This document shows positions 54,322-63,533 of a DNA stretch of 64,000 nt, piece after piece. The stretch lies in NCBI GenBank assembly GCA_017302455.1, contig JAFLDO010000005.1, positions 1 through 64,000 on the forward strand. The letters run 5' to 3'. The DNA comes from Accumulibacter sp. Lineage in GTDB: Bacteria; Pseudomonadota; Gammaproteobacteria; Burkholderiales; Rhodocyclaceae. Under the pieces are notes generated by a model. It ran no database searches. It was not told the origin of the DNA and saw only the letters and a list, made by a program, of their open reading frames with translations. Each line of letters opens with the position of its first letter. Position 1 is the stretch's first letter. A program made the translations under genes and the position numbers.

Positions 54322-55200
54322 ATGTCCGACACCAGCAGCACGCCGCCCGTCAAGCAGCGGCAAGGCATCCAGTCGATCGAGGTGGGCACGCGGCTGTTGC
54401 GTGCGCTCGCCGCCCACGGGCGCGCAATGATGCTGCGCGACGTGGCACGCCACGCCGGCATGCCGCCGGCCAAGGCGCATCGCTACCTGGTCAGCTTCAT
54501 GCGCATGGGGCTCGTCGAACAGGATGCGAATACCGGGCGCTACGATCTTGGCGAGTTTGCCCTGGAACTGGGGCTCGCCAGTCTGGCGCGCCTCGACCCG
54601 GTGCGGCTTGCCGGGCCGGTGCTCGACGACCTCTGCGAACACATTGGCGAAACGGTTGCTCTCGCCATGTGGGGCAACCATGGTGCGACGTGCGTGCGCT
54701 GGGTCGAGGCCGGTGGCCCGGTAACCGTCACGCTGCGCACCGGCGTCGTCATGCCCCTGACGTCATCGGCCACGGGTCTGGCTTTCGCCGCTTTCTATCG
54801 CTCGCCGTATCTCCGGAAGATGCTCGACGCCGAGGTGCAGGCCACCGCCGAGCTTCGGCATGCAGCGCCGGCCGCTGTGCTGTCGGCATTGACGGTGCAA
54901 CTCGACGAAATCCGCCGCCATGGTATCGCGCGCGCTTCGGGCAGCGTGACACCGGGAATCAACGGCTTCAGTGCTCCGGTTTTCGGTCATGGCGGTCGCA
55001 TGGTCGCCGCGATCACCTGTTTGGGCATCATCGGCAACTTCGACCTGGACTGGGACAGTCCCATGGCGCAGGCGACGCGCGACGCCGCGGCGACGCTCTC
55101 GCGCCGACTCGGCTATGGCACCGTCGATGACGGTGTGGCCGACAGGCGTTCGGCGGAGCAGGCCGGGCGACCGGGAACGGCTGACGGCGCCTGTGCGTGA
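54322..55200 (+). CDS. IclR-family transcriptional regulator
   Basis: 292 aa. N-terminal winged helix (SIEVGTRLLRALAAHGRAM, RDVARHAGMPPAKAHRYLVSF) and C-terminal ligand-binding domain (GETVALAMWGNHGATCVRW, TGLAFAAF, ITCLGIIGNFD). IclR proteins sense small metabolites, often aromatic or carboxylic acids. The ligand here is unknown, and no catabolic operon is alongside. Its 3' end overlaps the YkgJ-type gene by 8 bp. Confidence 0.9.
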   Translation: MSDTSSTPPVKQRQGIQSIEVGTRLLRALAAHGRAMMLRDVARHAGMPPAKAHRYLVSFMRMGLVEQDANTGRYDLGEFALELGLASLARLDPVRLAGPVLDDLCEHIGETVALAMWGNHGATCVRWVEAGGPVTVTLRTGVVMPLTSSATGLAFAAFYRSPYLRKMLDAEVQATAELRHAAPAAVLSALTVQLDEIRRHGIARASGSVTPGINGFSAPVFGHGGRMVAAITCLGIIGNFDLDWDSPMAQATRDAAATLSRRLGYGTVDDGVADRRSAEQAGRPGTADGACA

Positions 55201-55450
55201 CTGCCGCCCGGATTGTGGTGCCTGTTGCATCGCGCCGTCGATCACCACGCCGATGCCCGGCCACCCCTGCGGCAAGCCAGCCGGTGAACCCTGCCTCAGT
55301 CTGACGGCTGACTGGCGCTGTGCTCTGTGGGGTCGCCCCGAGCGGCCGGCTTTTTGCGCCGGCCTGCAGCCTTCGGCTGAGATGTGCGGTGACAACCGCC
55401 ATCAGGCGATCGCCTGGCTGTCGGCGCTGGAACTGGCAAGTCGACCCTGA
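55193..55450 (+). CDS. YkgJ-family cysteine-cluster protein
   Basis: 85 aa from GTG 55193, overlapping the end of the IclR gene in another frame. The cysteine cluster CRPDCGACC near the N-terminus, then GEPCLSLTADWRCALWGRP, FCAGLQPSAEMCG and AIAWLSALE, match the small proteobacterial members of the YkgJ/UPF0153 family. These are putative zinc- or iron-sulfur-binding proteins of unknown function. The high Cys content, in family order, makes this frame convincing despite the short overlap. Confidence 0.8.
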   Translation: MRDCRPDCGACCIAPSITTPMPGHPCGKPAGEPCLSLTADWRCALWGRPERPAFCAGLQPSAEMCGDNRHQAIAWLSALELASRP

Positions 55451-55454
55451 GTGG

Positions 55455-55460
55455 TAGAAT
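55455..55460 (+). promoter_or_regulatory. -10 box (TAGAAT) before uppP
   Basis: TAGAAT with CTGGCA 16 bp upstream as a weak -35. A start site near 55467 would exclude the in-frame GTG at 55451 as the uppP start and supports GTG 55484. Confidence 0.45.
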
Positions 55461-55483
55461 GCGGGTTTTGTCGAAAGCCCGCT

Positions 55484-56308
55484 GTGGACCTCCTGCTCCT
55501 GCTGAAAGCTCTGATTCTCGGAATCGTCGAAGGCGTCACCGAGTTTCTGCCGGTATCCTCGACCGGCCACCTGATTCTCGCCGGCGACCTCCTCAATTTC
55601 AATGACGACCGCGGCAAACTGTTCGAGATCGTCATCCAGTCGGGTGCCATACTCGCCGTCTGCTGGGAGTTTCGGGCGAAGATCGTCCAGGTCCTGCTGG
55701 GCCTGCCGAGCGACCGGGCGGCGCAGCGTTTTGCTCTCAACGTGCTGGTTGCTTTCCTGCCGCTGGCGATCATCGGCCTGCTGTTCGGCAAGGCGATCAA
55801 GGCATCGCTCTTCAACGCGCCGGTGGTGGCCACGGCGTTCATCGTCGGTGGCTTGGTCATCCTCTGGGCAGAGCGGCGCGAGCACCGCATCCGCATCGAG
55901 TCGATCGATGACTTGACGCTGCTCGACGCTCTCAAGCTCGGTCTGGCACAGGCGCTGGCGCTGATCCCGGGCACGTCGCGTTCGGGAGCGACGATCATTG
56001 GTGGCTTGTTCTTCGGCCTGTCACGCCGCGCCGCAACCGAGTTTTCCTTCTTCCTGGCGATCCCCACCTTGATCGGGGCGACGATCTACCAACTCTACAA
56101 GGAACGCGCACTGCTCTCGTTTGACGACCTCGGGATGTGGGTCGTCGGCTTCGTCGCCGCCTTTGTTTCCGCATTCTGGGCGGTACGCGGGCTGTTACGC
56201 TACATCAGCACGCACGACTTCTCGGCTTTTGCCTGGTATCGCATCGCTTTTGGCGTCGTCGTGCTGGTGACCTGGCACTACGACATCGTTGCGTGGACGA
56301 GTGGCTGA
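55484..56308 (+). CDS. uppP: Undecaprenyl-diphosphatase
   Basis: 274 aa, integral membrane with about eight helices. Recycles undecaprenyl pyrophosphate to the monophosphate for cell-wall synthesis, and can give bacitracin resistance. Family motifs are [18 protein letters not shown] near the N-terminus and [14 protein letters not shown], which carry catalytic Glu, Ser and Arg residues. GTG 55484 ([10 protein letters not shown]) is chosen from the family N-terminus and the upstream -10. Confidence 0.95.
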   Translation: MDLLLLLKALILGIVEGVTEFLPVSSTGHLILAGDLLNFNDDRGKLFEIVIQSGAILAVCWEFRAKIVQVLLGLPSDRAAQRFALNVLVAFLPLAIIGLLFGKAIKASLFNAPVVATAFIVGGLVILWAERREHRIRIESIDDLTLLDALKLGLAQALALIPGTSRSGATIIGGLFFGLSRRAATEFSFFLAIPTLIGATIYQLYKERALLSFDDLGMWVVGFVAAFVSAFWAVRGLLRYISTHDFSAFAWYRIAFGVVVLVTWHYDIVAWTSG

Positions 56309-56309
56309 G

Positions 56310-56882
56310 GTGGCTGGCCCCCGCATCCTCTATCTGCACGGATTCTGCTCGTCGCCGGCATCGTGGAAGGCGCGCCTGCTTGGCGATCATCTGGCGGCCG
56401 CTGGTCTCGCCGATCGTTTCGTCTGCCCGACGCTGCCACCGGCACCTTTTGCCGCGATCGCCGACGCCGAAGCGCTGCTGGCCGGCGGCGATGGGCCGAC
56501 GACGCTGGTCGGCAGCTCGCTCGGCGGGTATTACGCGGCGTGGCTGGCCGAGAAGCACGACCTGCGCGCGGTCTTGATCAACCCTGCCGTGATGGCGCCG
56601 GTCCTGCTCGGCGGACTCGTCGGAACGCAGACCAATTTCCACAGTGGCGAGAAATTCGAGTTTACGACCGAGCACGTCGAGCAGTTGCGCTCGCTGGAAG
56701 CCGCAAGCGTCACGCCGGCGCGCTACCTGTTGCTGGTCGAGACCGGGGATGCGGTGCTCGACTATCGCCGAGCCGTCGAGCGCTATGCCGGGAGCCGCCA
56801 GATCGTCATCGAGGGGGGCGATCACAGCTTCACGCACTTCCCCGAACTGATGCCGCAAATCATTGAATTCTGTGGGTTATAA
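56310..56882 (+). CDS. yqiA: YqiA-type alpha/beta-hydrolase (esterase)
   Basis: 190 aa. ILYLHGFCSSPASWKA at the N-terminus, nucleophile elbow VGSSLGGYYA (Ser), and GDHSFTHFPE with the catalytic His; an Asp near TGDAVLDY completes the triad. E. coli YqiA acts on short-chain esters. Start is uncertain: GTG 56310 is used, GTG 56301 and TTG 56291 region starts overlap uppP. It lies immediately before the RNase II-like gene. Confidence 0.88.
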   Translation: MAGPRILYLHGFCSSPASWKARLLGDHLAAAGLADRFVCPTLPPAPFAAIADAEALLAGGDGPTTLVGSSLGGYYAAWLAEKHDLRAVLINPAVMAPVLLGGLVGTQTNFHSGEKFEFTTEHVEQLRSLEAASVTPARYLLLVETGDAVLDYRRAVERYAGSRQIVIEGGDHSFTHFPELMPQIIEFCGL

Positions 56883-56890
56883 TCGTCGCG

Positions 56891-58807
56891 ATGCATGTTC
56901 TATTCGAAGAAGACGGGGCTTTCAGAACGGCCACCATTGTTGCCGACAACGACTCTTCGTTGCAGGTCGAGACAGCCTCGGGCAAGCGCAGCAAGATCAA
57001 GTCGACGAGCGTCCTGTTGCGCTACGGCGAACCGGCGCCGGCGGCCCTGCTCGAGCAGGCCGAAGCGCTGGCCGGGAGCATCGAGCATGACTTTCTCTGG
57101 GAGTGTCTGGGTGACGGCGAATTTTCTTTTTCTGATTTTGCCAATGATTACTTCGGCCACGTCGCCACGCCGGTCGAGGCCTCTGCGCTCCTGCTGGCCC
57201 TGCATTCGGCGCCGATCTACTTCCATCGCAAAGGCAAAGGGCGCTTCCGCAAGGCACCGCCCGACATCCTCCAGGCCGCTCTCGCCGGGCTCGAGAAAAA
57301 GCGCCAGCAGGCCCTGAGCATCGAGCGGATGATTGGCGAGCTGAAGGCGTTCTCGCTGCCCGCCGAGTTTTCACCGCTGCTTGGCCAGTTGCTCTACAAA
57401 CCTGACCGCAACCGCGGCGAGACCAAGGCGCTGGAGGCGGCTTGCCTCGACACCGGTCTGTCGGCGGCGCATCTGCTGGCCAGGTGCGGGGCCATACGCT
57501 CGGCGTACGACTACCACCTGCAACGCTTCCTCCTCGAGCAATTCCCGCGTGGCACCGACTTTCCCGACGTGGCCACGCCACTGCTGCCGTCAGACCTCCC
57601 GCGCGCCGACGTTCGCGCCTTTTCGATCGACGACGCCGCCACCACCGAGATCGACGATGCCTTCTCGCTGCAGACGCTGCCCGGTCTCGGCTGGCGGGTC
57701 GGCATCCATATCGCGGCGCCGTCGCTGGGTATCGCGCCGGGATCGCCGCTCGACGCCATCGCTCGCGAACGGCTATCGACGGTCTATATGCCCGGCGCCA
57801 AGATCACCATGCTGCCGGATGCGGCGGTCGATCGCTTCACCCTTTCCAGTGGCCGTGCGGCGCCAGCCGTTTCACTGTACCTGACCGTCACACCCGATTT
57901 CGAGGTCACGGCCCACGAGTCGCGCGTCGAAATCGTTCCGGTCGTCGCCAACCTGCGCCATCACGACATCGAGCCCTTGTTCAACGAGCAGACCATCGCC
58001 GCCGGGCTGACTGACTTCGCTTTTCGCGATGAGTTGCTGACCCTCTGGCAACTGGCCAATGCCTGCGAAGGCAGGCGCGGCAAGCCGTCAGCGATGCAGG
58101 GCAATCACGACTACAACTTCCGCATCGACGGTGACCTTGCCGATGCCGAGGCGTGCCGGGTCGAGATTTCCGCGCGCCGGCGCGGCAGTCCGCTCGACAA
58201 GCTGGTCGCCGAGTTGATGATCGTCGCCAACAGCACCTGGGGCGGGCTCCTCGCCGCGCAGGGCGTGGCCGCGATCTATCGCGTCCAGACCGGCGGCAAG
58301 GTGCGCATGAGCACCGCACCGCAGGCGCATGAAGGCCTTGGCGTCAAGCAGTACGCCTGGTCGTCATCGCCGCTGCGCCGCTACGTCGATCTGCTCAATC
58401 AGTGGCAACTGGTCGCCTGTCTCAACGGTGATACGCCGCCGTTTGCGGCCCGCTCGGATGCGCTGTTTGCCGCCATGCGCGATTTCGATCTCACCTACAG
58501 CGCCTACGCCGACTTCCAGCGCAGCATCGAACGTTACTGGAGTCTGCGCTGGCTGCGCCAGCAAGGGCTGGAGACCATCGAGGCGACGATCGTCGGCCGC
58601 GAGAACCTGGCGAGGCTCGATCATCTGCCTCTCGTGCAGCGTGTACCGTCGGCGCCAGAGCTCAAACCCGGCCAAAGAATCTGCCTGCGCATCGAGTCGA
58701 TCGACTACCTGACACTCGAACTCGCTTGCCGTTATGTGGAGACCCTCGCCGTGGCGGGAAGCCCGGCAATAGCGGCTGACGACGAAGTTCTGGAGGCAGT
58801 CGATTGA
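56891..58807 (+). CDS. RNase II/VacB-like (RNB-domain) exoribonuclease
   Basis: 638 aa. A short N-terminal OB-like region is followed by the RNB domain, whose Asp cluster is in AFSIDDAATTEIDDAFSL (about 237-254), then VYMPGAKITMLP, MIVANSTWGGLLA and SPLRRYVDLLNQWQL. It degrades RNA 3' to 5'. Its C-terminal S1 part is short. TATAAT at 56878-56883 ends 7 nt before the ATG, so the transcript from that promoter could be leaderless. The next gene starts 1 nt after its stop. Confidence 0.9.
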   Translation: MHVLFEEDGAFRTATIVADNDSSLQVETASGKRSKIKSTSVLLRYGEPAPAALLEQAEALAGSIEHDFLWECLGDGEFSFSDFANDYFGHVATPVEASALLLALHSAPIYFHRKGKGRFRKAPPDILQAALAGLEKKRQQALSIERMIGELKAFSLPAEFSPLLGQLLYKPDRNRGETKALEAACLDTGLSAAHLLARCGAIRSAYDYHLQRFLLEQFPRGTDFPDVATPLLPSDLPRADVRAFSIDDAATTEIDDAFSLQTLPGLGWRVGIHIAAPSLGIAPGSPLDAIARERLSTVYMPGAKITMLPDAAVDRFTLSSGRAAPAVSLYLTVTPDFEVTAHESRVEIVPVVANLRHHDIEPLFNEQTIAAGLTDFAFRDELLTLWQLANACEGRRGKPSAMQGNHDYNFRIDGDLADAEACRVEISARRRGSPLDKLVAELMIVANSTWGGLLAAQGVAAIYRVQTGGKVRMSTAPQAHEGLGVKQYAWSSSPLRRYVDLLNQWQLVACLNGDTPPFAARSDALFAAMRDFDLTYSAYADFQRSIERYWSLRWLRQQGLETIEATIVGRENLARLDHLPLVQRVPSAPELKPGQRICLRIESIDYLTLELACRYVETLAVAGSPAIAADDEVLEAVD

Positions 58808-58808
58808 A

Positions 58809-59693
58809 GTGAATGCCGGCGCGCGCAAAGGGTCGCCACACGTTCCCGACGGTCGCCGCCTGTGGCTGGCGCTCGGCGTTTCGCTGCTGCTGCACGTCGT
58901 CGTGCTGTCGCTGCACTTCACGTTCCCGGATGCCGCGCGCGCTTTCCAGGATCGTGCGCTCGACATCATACTGGTCAATAGCCGCTCGGCCCGCAAGCCT
59001 TCCGAGGCGCAGGCCCTGGCACAGGCCAATCTCGATGGCGGCGGCAACAGCGAAGAGAAGCGCCGTGCGAAGACGCCGCTGCCACCCGCACCGAGACATC
59101 AGGACGGTGACGACCTCGACCACTCGCAGAAGCGAATCCAGGAGCTTGAGGCCCATCAGCAGCGACTGGCGGCGCAAACGCGCAGCCGTACCACCGTCGC
59201 CCCGGCAGCGGACAAGCAGGTCCAGCCCGAGCCCACGCCCAGCGTCAGCGGTCGTGATCTGGCGCATAGCGCCCTGGCGATGGCCCGCCTCGAAGGCGAG
59301 ATCGCCAAGGAGGTCGACGACTACAACCAGAGACCGCGCAAGAAGTTCATCGGCACACGCGCCGATGAATACCGTTTTGCGCAGTACAACGAAGAGTGGC
59401 GGCTCAAGGTCGAGCGCGTCGGCACGCTAAATTATCCGGAAGCGGCGCGCGGCAAGCTGTACGGTAGCCTGATCCTGACGGTTTCCATCCGCAGCGACGG
59501 CACGGTCGCCTCGGTCGAGATCAATCGGTCGTCAGGGCACAAGGTTCTCGACGACGCCGCTCGCCGCATCGTCGCCATGGCGGCTCCCTTTGCCGCTTTT
59601 CCGCCGGCCATCCGCCATGATACGGACGTCCTGGTGATCACCCGCAGCTGGAATTTCACCCAACGCGACAGTCTCGAGACGAAGGCGCGCTGA
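58809..59693 (+). CDS. TonB-like energy transducer family protein
   Basis: 294 aa, GTG start one base after the RNB gene. An N-terminal membrane helix (about 17-38, [20 protein letters not shown]) with the usual SLLLH motif, a charged Pro/Gln-rich periplasmic linker with a coiled-coil part, and a C-terminal TonB domain ([40 protein letters not shown]). exbB/exbD are not adjacent, so its outer-membrane partner is unknown. Followed by aroE after 7 nt. Confidence 0.88.
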   Translation: MNAGARKGSPHVPDGRRLWLALGVSLLLHVVVLSLHFTFPDAARAFQDRALDIILVNSRSARKPSEAQALAQANLDGGGNSEEKRRAKTPLPPAPRHQDGDDLDHSQKRIQELEAHQQRLAAQTRSRTTVAPAADKQVQPEPTPSVSGRDLAHSALAMARLEGEIAKEVDDYNQRPRKKFIGTRADEYRFAQYNEEWRLKVERVGTLNYPEAARGKLYGSLILTVSIRSDGTVASVEINRSSGHKVLDDAARRIVAMAAPFAAFPPAIRHDTDVLVITRSWNFTQRDSLETKAR

Positions 59694-59700
59694 AACGACG

Positions 59701-60525
59701 ATGAGCGACCGTTACTGCGTCTTTGGCAACCCGGTGGGCCACAGCAAGTCGCCGGCGATCCACGCCGCCTTCGCTGCCCAATGCCGACAGGACCTCAGCT
59801 ACGAGGCGATTCTTGCGCCCCTGGACGGGTTCGCCGAGAGCATGCGCGCCTTCGCGGCTGCCGGCGGTTGCGGGGCCAACGTCACGGTCCCGTTCAAGGA
59901 ACAGGCCTGCCGCCTGGCAACGCGGCTTGCAGCGCGTGCCGAACTTGCCGGTGCCGTCAATACGCTGGTCTTCAATGGCCCCGATATCCTGGGCGACAAC
60001 ACCGATGGTGCCGGCCTGCTGCGTGACCTGAGCACCAACCTGACCTGTCGGATCGCCGGACAGCGCGTACTGTTGCTCGGCGCGGGCGGCGCCGCGCGCG
60101 GCGTCGTCGGGCCCTTGCTCGACGCTCGCCCGGCCGCACTGGTGATCGCCAACCGCACCGCCGGGCGAGCCCGGGAACTGGCGCAACGCTTTGCCGGACC
60201 GGCGCCGCTACTCGGCTGCGCTTACCCCGAAGTCGCCGGCCTGTCCTTCGACCTCGTGATCAACGCGACCTCGGCGAGTCTCACCGGCGAATTGCCGCCA
60301 TTGCCGGGGGGAGTCTTTGCCTCCGGCAGCCTGGCCTACGACATGATGTATGGTCAGGGGCCGACACCGTTTCTCGTCTTCGCCGGGAGTCACGGAGCCG
60401 CCTGTCTGGCGGATGGCCTCGGGATGCTGGTCGAGCAGGCTGCGGAGGCCTTCCACGTCTGGCGCGGTGTCCGCCCCGAAACGGCGCCGGTACTGGCCAT
60501 GCTGCGCGCTGCCCTGGCGCGATGA
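59701..60525 (+). CDS. aroE: Shikimate dehydrogenase
   Basis: 274 aa. NADPH-dependent reduction of 3-dehydroshikimate. Motifs are [27 protein letters not shown] (catalytic Lys), [13 protein letters not shown] (catalytic Asp), the cofactor loop [16 protein letters not shown] and the NR pattern [10 protein letters not shown]. The stop overlaps the mtgA start by 4 bp. Confidence 0.96.
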   Translation: MSDRYCVFGNPVGHSKSPAIHAAFAAQCRQDLSYEAILAPLDGFAESMRAFAAAGGCGANVTVPFKEQACRLATRLAARAELAGAVNTLVFNGPDILGDNTDGAGLLRDLSTNLTCRIAGQRVLLLGAGGAARGVVGPLLDARPAALVIANRTAGRARELAQRFAGPAPLLGCAYPEVAGLSFDLVINATSASLTGELPPLPGGVFASGSLAYDMMYGQGPTPFLVFAGSHGAACLADGLGMLVEQAAEAFHVWRGVRPETAPVLAMLRAALAR

Positions 60526-61217
60526 GCCAGCTTGCCCGGTGGCTGAAGCGGCTAGTCCTGGGCTTCGTCGCACTGCTGCTGCTCTATCAGTTATGGTTGT
60601 TTGGCTGGGTTCTCTGGTGGAACTGGGTCAATCCGGACAACACCCGCTTCATGAGCATCCGCCTCGACGAACTGCGGGTCAAGGACCCACAGGCGCAACT
60701 GAAGAAGCAATGGGCAGGCTACGACAGGATCTCGGCGAACCTGAAGCACGCGCTGATCGCTGCCGAGGACGCCAAGTTCGTCGATCACGAAGGCTTCGAC
60801 TGGGAAGGTATCCAGAATGCGATCGAGAAGAACCAGAAGAAGGGGCGCATCGTCGCCGGCGGCTCGACGATCTCGCAGCAGCTCGCCAAGAACCTCTTCC
60901 TGACGCCGGCGAAGACACCCTGGCGCAAGGCGGAGGAAGCTGTCATCACGCTGATGCTGGAAGCGGTCTGGAGCAAGCAGCGCATTTTCGAGGTCTACCT
61001 GAACGTCATCGAGTGGGGCAACGGCGTCTTCGGCGCCGAGGCGGCCGCCCGCCACTACTACGGCGTTTCGGCCGCGCAACTGTCGCGCGAACAGGCCGCA
61101 CGACTGGCCGGGATGGTCCCCAGCCCGCGCTTCTACGACCGCAACCGCAACGCGCCGGGGCTGGCCAGAAAGACGGCAATCATCCTCGCCCGCATGCCGT
61201 CGGCCGACGTTCCCTGA
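60522..61217 (+). CDS. mtgA: Monofunctional biosynthetic peptidoglycan transglycosylase
   Basis: 231 aa. One N-terminal membrane helix (about 10-32) and a GT51 domain. The catalytic Glu is in [51 protein letters not shown] and [11 protein letters not shown] are the other GT51 motifs. It polymerises lipid II glycan at the outer face of the inner membrane. Coupled to aroE by an ATGA overlap. Confidence 0.96.
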   Translation: MSQLARWLKRLVLGFVALLLLYQLWLFGWVLWWNWVNPDNTRFMSIRLDELRVKDPQAQLKKQWAGYDRISANLKHALIAAEDAKFVDHEGFDWEGIQNAIEKNQKKGRIVAGGSTISQQLAKNLFLTPAKTPWRKAEEAVITLMLEAVWSKQRIFEVYLNVIEWGNGVFGAEAAARHYYGVSAAQLSREQAARLAGMVPSPRFYDRNRNAPGLARKTAIILARMPSADVP

Positions 61218-61293
61218 CTGCCTGCGCTACACTCGCGATCTGGCCGTCATCTCGCGCCCGCGCGTGCGGGCAGGAAAACCAAGGAGTCACCGC

Positions 61294-61803
61294 ATGAAGC
61301 TTCGCACCGTATTTCTGTTGCTCATCCTCGGCGCCATCGCGGCCTTTTCGGCGCTCAACTGGAACCACTTCATTGCTCCGACGACACTGTCACTGGGCTT
61401 GACCGAGATCCAGGCGCCGCTTGGGGTGATCATGCTCGGCGTCGTCGCCTTCCTCACCGCTTTCTTTCTGGTCTTCGTCGTCTATGTGCAAGCGTCGGCG
61501 CTGTTTGATTCTCGCCGGCATGCGCAGGAGCTGCAGCTCAACCGCGAGCTGGCCGACAAGGCGGAGGCCTCACGCTTCACCGAACTGCGCAGCTTCCTCG
61601 AGGCAGAACTGCAGAAGCTGGCGGGCGTTCGCAGCGGTGGCTCACCGGTGACGGCGGATCCGGCGATCCTGGCCAGGCTCGATCGGCTCGAGAAGGAACT
61701 GCTGACCGCCGTCGAACAGTCCGGGAACAGCCTGGCTGCCTGCCTTGGCGAGATCGAGGATCGGCTCGAACGGAATGCCGCGGCTCCGCCGCCTCGGCAG
61801 TAA
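61294..61803 (+). CDS. LapA-like (DUF1049) membrane protein
   Basis: 169 aa. Two N-terminal membrane helices (about 5-22 and 44-68) separated by NWNHFIAPTTLSLGLTEIQA, the DUF1049/LapA pattern. The remainder is a cytosolic coiled coil (AQELQLNRELADKAEASRF; ARLDRLEKELLTAVEQSG). The ATG has AGGAG 7 nt upstream. E. coli LapA works with LapB in lipopolysaccharide assembly, but lapB is not adjacent, so the function is not assured. Confidence 0.8.
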   Translation: MKLRTVFLLLILGAIAAFSALNWNHFIAPTTLSLGLTEIQAPLGVIMLGVVAFLTAFFLVFVVYVQASALFDSRRHAQELQLNRELADKAEASRFTELRSFLEAELQKLAGVRSGGSPVTADPAILARLDRLEKELLTAVEQSGNSLAACLGEIEDRLERNAAAPPPRQ

Positions 61804-61829
61804 GAAAAAAGCCCGCGCGTGGCGGGCTT
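61804..61829 (-). terminator. Terminator between lapA-like gene and rhlE
   Basis: An 8-bp stem (AAGCCCGC/GCGGGCTT) with a 5-nt loop. On the minus strand it is followed by TTTTTT, so it mainly serves rhlE, though it can also fold for the plus-strand gene. Confidence 0.85.
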
Positions 61830-61850
61830 CCGATGCAGGGTGGCGCTGGA

Positions 61851-63275
61851 TCAGCGATCGCCATAAGTCCGGCGGCTGCCACTGGCGACGCCGCCGTGGC
61901 TGCCTTTGGCTGCCTCGTGATACGGCGCGCGGCCAGCGCCGTCGCGCTTGGGGGCGGATGGCTTGCTGAAGCGGTTGTCCGTTCGCCCCGCCGGCTGGCC
62001 GAGGCCGCGGTTGTCGCTACCCTTCCACGCGGGCTTGCCGGCCGGGCGAGGCTTGACGGCGATCGGCCGGCGAGTCGGCTCATGACCGATCACGATTTCG
62101 ACCGGAATCGGCTGCTTGGTGAAGCGCTCGATCTTCCTGACGTTGAAGTGCTCGGCGTGATGGACGAGGGAAATGGCCAGCCCGTTGCGGCCGGCACGGC
62201 CGGTGCGACCGATACGATGTACGTAGTCTTCGGCAAACTTCGGGAGATCGTAGTTGAACACGTGGGTGATCGTCGGCACGTCGATGCCGCGCGCGGCGAC
62301 ATCGGTGGCTACCAGGATGCGTACCTGACCACGCCGCATCGCGGCCAGCGTACGGTTGCGTGCTCCCTGATGCATGTCGCCGTGCAGTGCTGCGGCATTC
62401 AGGCCGGCGACGTTGAGGCGGTCGCTGACGGTGTCGGCGTCACGCTTGGTGGCGGTGAATACCAGCGCCTGATCGATCGTCGCATCGCGCAGCAGGTGGT
62501 CGAGGAGGCGGTTCTTGTGCGCCAGATCATCGACGAAATGCATCCGCTGCTCGATGTTGTCATGTCGGGCGGAAGTGGCGTCGACCTGGATGCGCAGCGC
62601 CGCCCGCGTCATCCGCTGGGCCAGCTCGCCGACGGTGCCATCGAGCGTGGCCGAAAACAGCAGCGTCTGGCGCGAGCCGGGTGTCGCCGCAACGATTCTC
62701 TCGATGTCTTCGATGAAGCCCATATCGAGCATGCGGTCGGCTTCGTCGAGGACGAGGATCTGCAGTTGCGAGAAATCGATCTTGCCCGAGCTCATGTGGT
62801 CGATCAGACGGCCCGGCGTGGCGACCAGGATCTCCGGGTTGCGGCCGAGAAGCTCCATCTGCTTGGGGTAAGGCATGCCGCCGAGGATGGCCACCGCTCT
62901 CACGTGATGAAGCTGGCGGCCATACTTCTCGGTGGCGGCAGTCACCTGCAGTGCCAGTTCGCGCGTCGGCGTCAGCACCAGCATCCGTGGCTGCGCCGCC
63001 TGGAAGCGTTGGCGATCGTGGCCGCGCGGGCGGGCCGCGCCGCGCTCGCTCGGCCGCGGGACAGCCGCCGGGCGCTCCTGCAAGGCGAAGCGATGCAGCG
63101 CCGGCAGCATGAAGGCCGCGGTCTTGCCGGAACCCGTCTGCGAGGAGACCATCAGGTCGCGGCCCTCGATGGCCGGAGGAATGGCTTGTTGCTGCACGGG
63201 GGTCGGTTCGCTATAGCCGGAATCGGTCAAGGCTTTGAGGATGGCCGGGTGGAGGCCGATTTCTGCAAAATTCAT
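61851..63275 (-). CDS. rhlE: DEAD-box ATP-dependent RNA helicase (RhlE-like)
   Basis: 474 aa. N-terminal RhlE start MNFAEIGLHPAILKAL, Q motif, Walker A SSQTGSGKT, PTRELALQ, VLDEADRMLDMGF, FSATL, VATDVAARGIDV and HRIGRTGRAGR: all helicase motifs are present. A basic, Gly/Arg-rich tail (about 390-474) binds RNA. These enzymes remodel RNA, often on cold shock. A segment at about 95-115 (RPSERGAARPRGHDRQR) is an extra basic insertion between motifs I and Ia. The start MNFAEIG (63275) is chosen from family alignment. It has a long leader. Confidence 0.93.
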   Translation of the reverse strand: MNFAEIGLHPAILKALTDSGYSEPTPVQQQAIPPAIEGRDLMVSSQTGSGKTAAFMLPALHRFALQERPAAVPRPSERGAARPRGHDRQRFQAAQPRMLVLTPTRELALQVTAATEKYGRQLHHVRAVAILGGMPYPKQMELLGRNPEILVATPGRLIDHMSSGKIDFSQLQILVLDEADRMLDMGFIEDIERIVAATPGSRQTLLFSATLDGTVGELAQRMTRAALRIQVDATSARHDNIEQRMHFVDDLAHKNRLLDHLLRDATIDQALVFTATKRDADTVSDRLNVAGLNAAALHGDMHQGARNRTLAAMRRGQVRILVATDVAARGIDVPTITHVFNYDLPKFAEDYVHRIGRTGRAGRNGLAISLVHHAEHFNVRKIERFTKQPIPVEIVIGHEPTRRPIAVKPRPAGKPAWKGSDNRGLGQPAGRTDNRFSKPSAPKRDGAGRAPYHEAAKGSHGGVASGSRRTYGDR

Positions 63276-63533
63276 GCTTGTCTTTCGTATGGATGTGCGA
63301 CGCGCTGCCGTCAAGGCATGCCACGCTGCAAGAGGAAAAACGCAACGCCAACCAACGAAGAAGCTGAGAGAGGCTCTGATCGACTCAGAGAGTTCAGCAC
63401 CCATCAGCACGAAAGCTTTGTGCCAGGGCGGTGCTGAATGAATCGACACCAGGAGGCAGGAGGGCTTGAGAGTTACGGCCAGGTTCGCGATGCTCGTTGC
63501 ACTTCGCAGGCGGGCTGCTCGGTGCGGCGCGCA
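63276..63533 (-). promoter_or_regulatory. Long structured leader of rhlE
   Basis: A minus-strand TATAAT (63538-63533) with CTGGAC about 17 bp upstream overlaps the ubiC stop and would start transcription near 63526. The resulting leader is about 250 nt with no conserved reading frame. It contains a perfect 9-bp inverted repeat (TTCAGCACC 63393-63401 with GGTGCTGAA 63430-63438). Confidence 0.45.

Noticed and set aside
61833-63437. 534-codon open frame on the plus strand
   Set aside because: Antisense to rhlE, which carries every DEAD-box motif.
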